Assembly: GCA_947646735.1 (NCBI GenBank) | Contig: CANTFK010000968.1 | Location: 62,001 to 126,000 of the forward strand | Reading direction: 5' to 3' | DNA: 64,000 nt | Source of the DNA: Peronospora farinosa | Taxonomy: Eukaryota; Oomycota; Peronosporomycetes; Peronosporales; Peronosporaceae | Shown: piece after piece, positions 55,240 through 64,000 of the stretch | Layout: each line of letters starts with the position of its first letter | How positions within the stretch are numbered: the first letter of the stretch is position 1 | The notes under the pieces: generated by a model | Seen by the model: only the letters and a program-made list of their open reading frames with translations | Told to the model about the DNA's origin: nothing | Databases searched by the model: none | Translations under genes and position numbers: made by a program

Positions 55240-56160
55240 TTAGCACTTCTTGCAACAACCAACCAAGAAACTGCTAGTGCCCATTCCGTTAATGCTACCA
55301 CCGAGTGGTTCAGGGCTTGGTGGGGAAAAGCTGCCGATCGGCTTGCTGATGTTAGCCCTAATACTGCTAAGAAACAGGTAAATGCGTTTCTCGCAACGCG
55401 ACTAAATGTCTTACGACATGTGCGTGACGCAATGGCTGATAGCCAAGATAAACAAAAAGAATATGCAGATGATAAAGGCAGAAGTTGTATTAAAGATTAT
55501 GAGGTCGGAGACCAAGTAATACTTAATGCTAAAAACCTACTTACCAATGTAATGTCTGCTTTCTTCAAGACGAATTTGCGTCCGCGCTTTATCGGACCCT
55601 TTACGGTCATTGCCAAGAAGGGCATGTCGTAAACGCTTAATTTGCCGCGCAAATTGCGTACACATCTTGTGTTTTACGTCGGCATGCTCAAACCATATCG
55701 GGATCCGTCCCAAATAGTCGCTAAGGCGCTCGCGCCGAGTATATCGGCACTGTGGCGGGACGGATCATCTGCACCAAAAGGTCAAGCTGATCCTCCACTC
55801 GGGTTCGGCTCTGTTCCAGCGACTCGAGGCGGGAATTCATCGACTGCACAGTCTCACGGAGAGACTGCACCTCTTGAAGTAGCGCGGCATAAGCTTATGC
55901 CGGTACACCGGCCTCCTCCGGAATTGCTTGATGGACAGGGGAACCTTCAGTTACATGTTGAACGTCTAATGCAGGAACGTCTCCGCCATGGTCAAAACCA
56001 GTATCGGATGAAGTGGCGGGGATATCCCGAGTCGCGGAACTCATGGGAGTTCGAGGTTTCCCTTCGGCAGGATAACCCATACGCCGTGGAGGTTTTTGAG
56101 CGTCGTGCGCAGGGCCAACCTGTTGGCGATGACGCTTCTCACCTGTAGTGGTGGGGGTAG
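55240..56160 (+). pseudogene. Chromodomain integrase C-terminus of a second Gypsy element
   Basis: Plus-strand frames 55420-55632 and 55642-56148 form the end of a chromovirus integrase: MADSQDKQKEYADDKGR, VGDQVILNAKNL, LRPRFIGPFTVI (GPY/F-type module), a stop, then VFYVGMLKPYRDP and a chromodomain-like end (QYRMKWRGYPESRNSWEFEV, about 56000-56060). A purine-rich GTGGTGGGGGTAG follows the stop (56147-56160) as a polypurine tract would. It is on the strand opposite to the surrounding Gypsy and lies between that element's protease and reverse transcriptase. Confidence 0.85.
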
Positions 56161-56263
56161 GCGAGTTAGCGGCCTCGGCCTGTCATGAACTCGCGTCTAC
56201 AGGTGTAGCCGAAACATTTGGGTGCTGGGTAGAAGACGCATAATGCGTTCGTTGAAATTTCAA

Positions 56264-56996
56264 TTATCCTCGGGCCTTCAATTTAGCGTAAACGTAACGC
56301 ATTTTCCGTTCGAGTCGAACATCTACCACATCGGCACTTGACCGTAGGGCCCACATGCTGCTTAAACGTCGCGCATAATGCGCCCAGCGGCTGAAAGCCG
56401 TGTCTTCTTCGTCCTCGGTTCCCCCCGCGAACAGAAGGATGGGAACACCCTTTAAGGGAGGAACTGGCGCACCGCGCACTTGCCTGTTAAGGCGTGCCAA
56501 GTATTGGCTTTGCGTAGTAATATGAGGTTACAGATATCGTTGTCGAAGGGCCGTTCGCGTTGCAGCCACCTCGGGTGAAATGGCCTCAGGCCCAATGGCT
56601 CAGCGAGAAAGGGAATGCCCAGATGCCTCCTTTTAGGGTTCTTCCACCGTAGGTGGTTTGAACCTGTACTGTAGGTCTCGCCATATTCTTCGTCCGGCGC
56701 TTGGCGCCTTCCTCTTGGTCGATGGTCTGCTGTTTCTGCTCGTCGAGTGGGTTGGTAACCGTCGCCGTTGGCGATACGTCAGGCGGGTCAAGTAACGCCG
56801 TTAGCGCATCTGCAGCACCACGTTCAGAGAATGGATTCGGTACATGACTAATGTCATCTTCTTTACACTTTAGTGTGGTTAAAGGGGACCCATCGGGTCC
56901 CACAAAGACGGTGTCCCTTTCGTAATTAACCGCTTCGTCAAGGACGCCTTCGATAAGATTTCGTCGAGTCTGTGACTCAGTGCCAGGAGGCGTCAT
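56264..56996 (-). pseudogene. Gag-like frames of uncertain membership
   Basis: Minus-strand frames 56996-56586 (starts MTPPGTESQTRRNL) and 56500-56264 (PVPPLKGVPILLFAGGTEDEEDTAF) appear to form one broken protein of 200 or more residues. They could be the gag start of a further element inserted in the Gypsy, or linker sequence of that Gypsy. I cannot decide between these. Confidence 0.45.
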
Positions 56997-57269
56997 GTTA
57001 TGTGCCGTGAACAGACCGTAAGGTTTTAACGTTCGCTAAAGCACTACCTTAAAGAGGAAAGATGTCGAATGACATTCTATGGGAACGTCAGTTTGGTGGG
57101 GAGGGAGTAACGGGGTTACACGACGGTTGTAGCTTTTTTCCGAGAATTTACGCGCCAGTGCACTTCCAACTACATCACTCCTTTCGAGCTGGGTAGTTCC
57201 TGGTGTCGATTGACATACCGTCATCGCACCCTCGACTGTGTTGGACACAGCATCAGCCACACAAGCCTT

Positions 57270-57900
57270 TCACAAGAGCACATCCTTTCCGGTGTCTTGC
57301 GTAGAACTAGCGACTGTGCGTGTACGCCAGTCTATCCATGGTTGGTGTTTAGCCAACCAAGGCATGCCTAGGATGAGGTCATACGGACTCTCCATACCTA
57401 GCACTGTGAACTTCTCTTTACAAGAGAAGTCACTAAAGCTGAAGGAGAGTTCAACTTGAACTCCCTCCGATTCAATGAGCGCGCCGTTCGCTAAGCGAAG
57501 TTCGCCTCTTCTCGCTTGCATCCTGGAAAAGCGACTCATAACTCGCCGGTCTCTTTTTTAGAGCCGCGAGTTTCACAAAGTTTTGTGATGCACCCGAATC
57601 CAGGAGAAGGGTCATCACTTGGTCATAGCCTCGTACTCGAGCGCTATAGACCAAATCGGTTGAGGTCCGACCTTTCGGAACCTCAGGGACTATGCTACCC
57701 ATTTGTTCGATCACTCTGAACTTAGGGGTAGCTTCAGAGTCCGCAACAGTAGTGCATCCCGTCCCTACTATGCTCCCACAATTCCCGACCCATCTTGGCA
57801 GGTGCTGAACCCGTGCGTCGTGCACGCTGGTTTTTCGCATTTCCCTTCGGGTTGGGAGACCTTTTGATGGCTGACTTAGCACCAGAAGCAAGTTTGGCAT
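57270..57900 (-). pseudogene. Gypsy aspartic protease
   Basis: The frame contains VMTLLLDSGASQNFVKL, the D-S/T-G catalytic motif of retroviral-type proteases, and in a following frame the flap-like and ILG segments (VLGMESPYDLILGMPWLAKH). A frameshift near 57500 divides them. The protease releases Gag and Pol products. Confidence 0.83.
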
Positions 57901-58850
57901 AGCAGCGAGCCATCATATGGCCTCGCTTGCCGCACTTGTAGCAAATCACATCTGCATTGCCTAACTCCATAGGAGTGGCATCAGACCTTTCGGTCGACGG
58001 CCTGTAATAGGCTGTCGCCGAGGCACTGTTGTAGGATTGCTCCTCAACTAAGGCAATGTCAATTGCCTCGTCCATCGTCGCTGACACCTTTCTGAAAAGG
58101 GCCTGACGCGATGGGCCATGCCTAAGTCCATTCATGAACGTGGCCACCTTGATACGCTCTGGTATCGGTTACTCATTAATGGACGCCGACAGCGAACGCA
58201 TCTCTTGCACAAATTCTTGCAGAGATCGTTTCGCCTGTCGTGCTCCAAAGAAGCGCGCCATAAGCAACACAACGTTGTTAGGCGGCAGATACATGGCGCG
58301 AATCTTTGTTTTAAAGATCTTCCATGATGGAAATGCATCAGCATTAGCCATCAGCGCAGAATATGCCCACTCTGACGCTTTGCCACGCAAGTTGGACATG
58401 GCATACGACACCATTCTGGTGTCGTCTTTCGATGAGCTGCGCAAATTCACATTGCTCAACTGCTAATAACCAGTGAACAATCGTGTGAGGGGTAGTTCCA
58501 TCGAACTTCGGAGGGTCCATCCGAATGGGCCTCGGTTGAGCAGGCCGGGCAGAGAGCGTCTCAACAGTTCTGTTGAGCGCCTCATTACGTGCCTGCTCAA
58601 GCCTAAGCTCATCCTGAGTCTTATTGATGGACTCAGCGGTGGCTTGGCTGTTTACCTCGGACGCGTTTCTACGCTGTCCGAGCACAACGCCTCAAATTGC
58701 TCCAACTGAGCAACATGTTGCACAGGAGGACAATGCAAGAGGTTGACCAGGGCTTGTTCACCAAGTCCCTGCGCCATATGCTCTGCCAACTCCCTGTGAT
58801 GTTGGGAGAGATGAGGGAAGTCACTCCAGTCCATATTAAGGACCATCTTA
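57734..58850 (-). pseudogene. Gypsy Gag with CCHC zinc knuckle
   Basis: The gag starts about 58850 (MVLNMDWSDFPHLSQHHREL) and continues through a coiled-coil (QDELRLEQARNEALNRTVE) and the retrotransposon gag core: RMDPPKFDGTTPHTIVHWLL, then VSYAMSNLRGKASEWAYSAL and FFGARQAKRSLQEFVQEMRS. A CCHC knuckle (CYKCGKRGHMMARC) lies at about 57890-57940. An in-frame stop after SASINE (58169) and frameshifts near 58460 and 58660 break it. Gag packages RNA in the cytoplasmic particle. Confidence 0.85.
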
Positions 58851-58892
58851 ACCACACGCACGCTCAGAGAGACGGGTCGTGGGAAAGACAAC

Positions 58893-58904
58893 TAGTGCTA
58901 CCAA
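58893..58904 (-). promoter_or_regulatory. Candidate tRNA primer-binding site of the Gypsy element
   Basis: Directly after the 5' LTR end (CTACA), the minus strand reads TTGGTAGCACTAG. TGGTA is complementary to a tRNA 3' end (TACCA), and the position, two bases past the LTR, is typical. The matching tRNA was not identified. Confidence 0.6.
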
Positions 58905-58905
58905 T

Positions 58906-59502
58906 TGTAGACGGGCACTTCTACGAAGTTGCCTCGTGCTACTAGCACACACCTTCAGCACAAGCGAGGAAGCGGTTAGACCGTCTTACCTTCGCGTACG
59001 AGGGTATCTGTGTGGTTGGTCGACTGCTTAAGCAGTCGTACCACCATTTGCCTCTCGCTTAAGCGAGAGTGCAGCGAACTTCTAAGACAAGAAGGCACCG
59101 ACGTCACATAGAAGCTTTTTAAGCTTCTCGTGCGTGGTGCTTTGGTGTTAGCTAATTCAAGACTGAGCTATATTTAATGAATTATAACTGCATATATACT
59201 TAACTACAGATTGGCTATATATATATAGATCGGATCGCAACTCTTTAGAAGCGTATCCTGTCGCATGATCTTAAATCTAGATTTAAGATCGCAACTGACG
59301 TCCTTCTGAGACGTCGCGATGCCTAGCTTCAACTAGCGTCATCCCTTCTTATGTGAATCCATAAATGGATATCACATTCACGAGGGTGGATCACGTTTGT
59401 GTATCGCACCCAAGTGACAAGTCAAAAGTAATCATGGATACTATTAGACCAAACATTAAGTATATTACTTAATGTTTACGTGTAACTAGATGCCCTGCTA
59501 CA
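58906..59502 (-). mobile_element. 5' LTR of the Gypsy element (597 bp), palindrome-rich
   Basis: On the minus strand the LTR starts TGTAGCAGGGC and ends GTCTACA, with inverted ends TGTAG/CTACA, and the primer-binding site follows. Perfect palindromes lie at 59021-59038 (18 bp), 59052-59069 (18 bp), 59111-59127 (17 bp with a 3-base centre), 59267-59290 (24 bp) and 59452-59478 (12-bp arms, 3-base loop). Two GACGTC sites lie at 59297 and 59310. The first 130 bp are also present, truncated, at 48829-48716. Confidence 0.82.
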
Positions 59503-61806
59503 CCACATCTTGGCCTATCAAGCGGTATTTGCTGGTAAGTGAGCCGTCCATTCTTGTTAATTCTTAGAAGCATTCAAAGGTCTACATAATAATGCAAAAA
59601 AACGACCTGCTTCCATCTTCACCATAAGATCGGCGACCTCCTTGCCAGCATTAATAATACTACCAGAAACTTGTCATACTGTATCAAATCGTTTGCAATG
59701 GGGCTATCGAAGGTGGAGGACGCGGTACGTCAACATCAACCCATGTCGTTGTTCAGGTATTGGTACTAGTAGTGCCGACGATGGTCGTGGTGGTGAAGCA
59801 CAGTGGCGTGGGGCATCCCTGGTAGAAGGGGTAGTTGCAGATGTAAGCTGCAGAGCGAGACAAACATATTGTCACGCATGTCACATTGTTTCCTTGTCAA
59901 ATGCTTAACAATCTTTGTCAGTTTCGAGTGTACACCATTCTAGTACATTATATCGTGAATTTCCAAATCATAGGGTGTTTCCGATATTGTTCATTGAACA
60001 ACGCATGGTTGTGCCTTGTTGCATGTTTTAGTAGCATATTCTTTCGAAGCAATAAAAGACAATTTGCAACAACTAAAAGCGCAAAAGCGTTAGTATACTA
60101 GCTACACCTAACGCTTGTCGAAAAAATCTTACTCTTAAAGTAAACAACTTCTATAAATAATTGTCGTGTACTTTGGTATTCTCGACCGTAGTCTTCTATG
60201 ATAAGTACACACCACAGCTTTTGTAAATGCACCAATTTCATCGGGTACGAGTAGTCCGGGAGTCGTTGATCTTGTCTCGTGTTTATCTTCTTGATGCATT
60301 CGCTAGAGGTAAAAATTATTGTCGCCGTGCAAACGGAATAATTCTGTATTGGGCTATGCTGAAATTCTGCTAAAATACTCAGGAATCTCGCTTCCCAGTC
60401 AAAGGAGTCAGCAATACATTTTTAAGTACATGTAAAACGCAAATTGATTCTACTTTCTTAAAAAAATTTGTACCTATAAAAGTCAGCAATACATTTTTAG
60501 TGATATTCGTTACTAAAACACGCAAAATGGTATTTCTTCTTCTAATACATAATAAACAGCCATTTTAACAAGTTGTCTTTATGTAATTGGACTTTCTCAT
60601 TCTTGCGCTCTATATGAGCTGATCATCAGATGTCACAACACTGTTTCGCGATCAACATAAGCAGATGCACTCATATGACATGCAAAAAGTTAACCATTGC
60701 ATCTTTTACACTCATATGACAAGCATAAAAGTAATCATTGCTTTTTTTACGTACTGATGTATCCTAATCCATCTATCACGCCCGATTGACCATAACTGGT
60801 CTAACTTATGCAATGTCCTTCCCAATTCGCGCCTTCGAGCCAAGAGACGAAGACCTCCTAAGAGTCTTGCACCGGCCCTTTTTCCTGAGCGAGAAGTCCC
60901 CCAAATGGGGGGGGGGGTGTAATAGGGGAGGCTTTTTCCGCTTGGTGCGCAACGGGAGGCAGTGCTGCGTGCAACCCGCAAGGGAAGCAACAACCTAGAA
61001 ATACCGGGGTGAGGGGCACAGCGACAGCAGTTATCACCTCATCTAATTCCTGCTATACTACATCAGCCTTCATGTCGTTTGCCTGGTCGCCGAGCACGTA
61101 TTCCAGTCCCACAAAGCGAACTTGCCTAGAACGTGGCTTGATCGGACCAGCCCTTCAGCGTCCGTTGCCCATCGAAAATGATCGGTGTAAAACCCGGCGC
61201 ATTTTTTCTCGCGAACTCAATGTCCTGTATGCACCTTCGGCTGAATAATTGTGATCTGCAACAAACGTCTTATCAGAAGATGTTCGGCATTTTAAGTAAA
61301 CTAAGCGTAAGTGGTATTGTATCATCAGTATGGAATAAAAAACGTAACGGAATGATTTATCAAGCACACTTCTTCAAAGTCTGTATTTCTGACTCCGAGT
61401 TTATCCCCAAACTAATAAAAGGTAGTAAAAATGATCAAAGTAGGTTTGCACATCTTCTACTTGCTTCAAGACCAGAAAAGACAAAGGGTCCTTACGCTGG
61501 CTCTTACCGTAATCTGATAATCTTTTTCATTGCACAGCTATGAATTGACTTCCGTCTATTATGAAGCTACTCCCACTGACACAAAACAAACGCGAAACGT
61601 GATACTATAAAGTGAGATACTTCAGTGTAAAAATGTTTTTTTCGTAGAATCCATATACTAAAATTTTAGAGAGTATGCAAATTCATTTGCCTCAGCAATC
61701 AACGTACACGTGACGTTTGTGTTACAATTTCCATCTGAAGATAGAGCATCAATCATCAACCGTCTCGTCCGCATCTTTACCATTGATTTGTTTATTGTCC
61801 CATTAA
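59503..61806. other. Intergenic, AT-rich, no gene seen
   Basis: No recognisable gene. Minor direct repeats: AGTCAGCAATACATTTTTA near 60407 and 60481, and CACTCATATGACA near 60670 and 60709. A run of ten G lies at about 60908-60917. It is the upstream flank of the effector candidate. Confidence 0.4.
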
Positions 61807-61820
61807 TCATTTGGCATTTT
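61807..61820 (+). promoter_or_regulatory. Oomycete initiator of the effector candidate
   Basis: TCATTTGGCATTTT matches the oomycete initiator TCATTYYNCAWTTT with one mismatch (G at the second Y). It lies about 45-57 bases before the ATG at 61864, a normal leader length. Confidence 0.7.
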
Positions 61821-61863
61821 ACCCTTTACGAGGTCTTCCAAGTTACCATCCATTTGCTCAAGA

Positions 61864-62211
61864 ATGCGCTTATTTTCAGTCGCTGTGGTGGCTGCATTTG
61901 CCCTTGTTTCATGTCTTAACGCTGTTGCTGCTGAAAATGGGAAAGTGGTTCCTGCTTCGAATGAATATGATGATCGTCAATCGCTAAGGGGCGTTAAAGA
62001 GGAGCGCTCGGAGTTGGAGAAAAATGAAGACATGAATGGGGATGATCGCACTGTTTCGTTTCAACTTCGATTCAGTCAATTATACAATCATGGCGTGACA
62101 CCCGAGCTCTTGACTAAGATATTCCATGGTCAACAAAGGTTTATTTTGGGATACGCCGCGTACATGACTAACATGCACAGGTTGAAAGAAAAGCGTGATA
62201 AAGAAACGTGA
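61864..62211 (+). CDS. Secreted RxLR-like (QxLR-EER) effector candidate
   Basis: 115 residues, single exon. Residues 1-22 form a signal peptide (MRLFSVAVVAAFALVSCLNA), with likely cleavage near AVA/AENG. A translocation-leader-like region follows: RQSLR at 38-42 (QSLR is a QxLR variant of RxLR, or an RxxLR) and EER at 46-48. The remaining ~60 residues are helical and charged (FSQLYNHGVTPELLTKIFHG, then ILGYAAYMTNM), resembling a single truncated WY module. Such proteins are secreted by oomycete pathogens and act in host cells; that is inference from the leader. Codon context and the initiator upstream support a real gene. The protein is short for the family, so truncation at the 3' end is possible. 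Confidence 0.75.
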   Translation: MRLFSVAVVAAFALVSCLNAVAAENGKVVPASNEYDDRQSLRGVKEERSELEKNEDMNGDDRTVSFQLRFSQLYNHGVTPELLTKIFHGQQRFILGYAAYMTNMHRLKEKRDKET

Positions 62212-63893
62212 CGAGCGTTGCTTGACATTGAGAACGACTCAAAAGAACTGAGTTGAGCAAAAGTGATCGAAAGAGAATCATTATAACAAAGAGTCAATCT
62301 TGTACGTTGCATAGCTTTCTATCATAATCACCAGTAGGAAAATATCGGCATTTAAATTTTACAAAGCACTTTGTTCCCTTTGTTTGTAAAGAAGTTAAAC
62401 TACAAAGACAACCACTCAGTACAATGTCAAGCAATCTACTTTATGCATGAGATATATGGTTCAGTTCATTAGCTGTGAATTTTGCATGTATAAAAGCCAC
62501 TACTTTTTGCAGGTAAATGACCACAGACGTCGAACATATCGATCGCACTTGTTAAGTCTCGGACGATGATGATCTATCTTCGTATGTAAGAAAGGTTAGG
62601 CCTAGTGTCACTCTCAATTGTAATCACGAAATGTGCATGTACAAACTTAAGCATAAGCGGAGCTCTGTTAAAACCATAAGAAATGGCAGCAAGAGTCGTG
62701 ATACTTGCATAGCGGGATGAAACTTATGCACATTACGACAAAACTCCACGTTTCAATAAAAAAGCACGTATGTGCTCCCTTTCGTTTAAATGTCTACTAT
62801 TAGAAGCTATAAGTCCACAAAAAATCTAACCGTTCAAAGGTAATGATTCCTAAGTCATAGTATCCAACCCAAATGATCATTTTTTTCCCGTATTGCCATC
62901 GAAAAAAGTAACATGCATCAATTTCTGGACAAGAGTGAAGAAGGGCTCTTTCATGTTCTTAAGTTCTGGTGCTGAATACAATATAACGCCAACTTAAGAT
63001 TGGGTTGAGACGTACACTGTATTTCGCCACGAGAGCTTGAATGAATGGCGTAGCAAAAATGTTTGGAAGGTGTCAACTTTATGGCTTCTTAAATTACAAA
63101 TGATCGAAATTTGAAGTGCTCAGACTTGTCTCGAATCTAGGGGGGTTCACTTTGGCTCTCACCCATCGGCAATACTTGTAGTTGGTCAACGCGATACCGA
63201 ATGCATAATACGTTAACATTTTATAGAACGCAGATGGTTGCGTGCAATCAAATACTCTGCAGATAGTTCCCGGGTATTTCATTTACTTGACTCTTGATTA
63301 TTCCATTGTACACATACATAAAAAGAGGTTGTTTTTCTCTTTGCGGATACATCTTAATTTCCTCGCTACATCAAACTAACTAGCTGGTCATAGATCTCTG
63401 ACAGGACTCTTTAGCTACGTAGTAACAAATCTTTACTATGAAATTAGGGGAAGCCAAGTGATCATTTCCAATCAATTGTTGCTACATATACATTTATCTC
63501 TGACAAAAGTGTCAGATTGATACTTTTGGTAAGGAATATAGGTTGTCATGTATTTAAAATTGTCATGAGGCCACCTTATACTGTCCATTTGTAGCAACTA
63601 ATGTGACAATGTCTTTAATGCGACCCTCTGTTCCTCTAACATCGTCACTTTCGGGCTCGACGTCATCGTAATTTGTACTAAGCATTATTTCAAATTGAAT
63701 AGCCTCTAATAGTCGATTCCGATAGATCAAAATTAGTATCATACGTCTACCCAAAAGTACTCTATAATCGGTTACCCTTATCATATGCATATCTGCTAAG
63801 TTCTACATCTTTACCCTATCAACAGTCCATTTCTCAAACCACCATCAAGTGGACAGCTCCATTTGAAATCAATTAGTATTCTCTGATCTTACA
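62212..63893. other. Intergenic, AT-rich, no gene seen
   Basis: Only short frames. A minus-strand frame at 63563-63790 (75 residues, ATG start) has no recognisable domain. Confidence 0.4.
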
Positions 63894-64000
63894 ATGAAAC
63901 GTCGCCCGTTACGAGCTGTTGGTAGCTTTGGACTGTATGCAATATGTATTTTTCTGTCAACAATCGCTCTCCAGTCCTTAACAACGCCGTCTCCGGTCTC
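63894..64000 (+). CDS. Start of a secreted protein, cut by the window edge
   Basis: ATG at 63894 opens a frame that stays open to the last base, 35 codons. It begins MKRRPLRAVGSFGLYAICIF with basic residues and then a hydrophobic core (LYAICIFLSTIAL), a typical signal peptide, followed by QSLTTPSPV. The rest of the gene is outside the window. A second effector or another secreted protein is likely given the neighbour, but no motif is visible yet. Confidence 0.5.
   Translation, partial: MKRRPLRAVGSFGLYAICIFLSTIALQSLTTPSPV

Larger units (their letters stand above)
51517..59502 (-). mobile_element. Ty3/Gypsy retrotransposon, minus strand, interrupted and decayed
   Basis: Order on the minus strand: 5' LTR (59502-58906), primer-binding site, gag (58850-57734), CCHC knuckle, protease (57900-57270), an interruption (about 57030-55235), linker and reverse transcriptase (55220-53837), RNase H (53671-52907), integrase (52910-51633). 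No 3' LTR is seen at the left end, which abuts the TAGT target of solo LTR 2. Stops and frameshifts in gag, a frameshift before reverse transcriptase and a mutated catalytic motif show that the element is not autonomous. Confidence 0.9.

Noticed and set aside
60900..60920. Poly-G tract as a functional element
   Set aside because: A simple homopolymer of about ten G with no nearby gene; length may be a sequencing artefact.
63563..63790. 75-residue frame on the minus strand
   Set aside because: No domain, no initiator, AT-rich composition; likely chance.

Overview
The window is nuclear DNA of a filamentous eukaryote, most likely an oomycete of the Peronosporales. Support: short introns with GT(A/R)NGT donors; matches to the oomycete initiator consensus (TCATTYYNCAWTTT) just upstream of start codons; bacterial-type glucokinases; a FYVE-PH-CRAL-TRIO fusion protein; proteins joining a bZIP-like segment to a START-like region; and a small secreted protein with a QxLR...EER leader. 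All calls come from reading the sequence and rebuilding exons by hand; no database was searched.

Layout. 1-2.4 kb: degraded Gypsy/LTR debris. 2.45-9.24 kb: a housekeeping block with a PPIL1-type cyclophilin (minus), a PMS2-type MutL mismatch-repair endonuclease (plus, 8 exons) and the FYVE-PH-2TM-CRAL-TRIO protein (minus). 11.0-23.8 kb: a large inverted duplication. Two arms of about 3.06 kb, nearly identical, each carry a PX-domain gene. They enclose 6.7 kb holding a Tc1/mariner relic, a diverged PX paralogue, an APH/choline-kinase-like gene and a BPNT1-like phosphatase. 24.9-38.4 kb: two intact glucokinase genes, then a direct tandem duplication (unit about 5.58 kb). Each unit carries two bZIP/START-like genes, and the junction creates a 3'-truncated third glucokinase. 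39.7-44.7 kb: a third bZIP/START-like gene, a D-threonine-aldolase-like enzyme and eIF4A3. 45.5-59.5 kb: a nest of LTR retrotransposons. It holds a broken Copia element, two solo LTRs each with its own 4-bp target duplication, a minus-strand Gypsy element with a palindrome-rich 5' LTR, and a plus-strand chromodomain integrase fragment inside it. 59.5-64 kb: sparse AT-rich DNA with a QxLR-EER effector candidate and, at the right edge, the start of another secreted protein.

The genes do not form one pathway. The housekeeping blocks cover mismatch repair, splicing/EJC factors, phosphoinositide/lipid binding, glucose phosphorylation and 3'-phosphonucleotide turnover. They are separated by recent segmental duplications and retrotransposon nests, and the effector candidate lies in the gene-poor, repeat-flanked right end. 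The most informative observations are the two segmental duplications (one made a chimeric glucokinase pseudogene), a glucokinase with a predicted C-terminal membrane anchor, the solo LTRs whose removal restores the target reading frame, and the array of perfect palindromes inside the Gypsy LTR.
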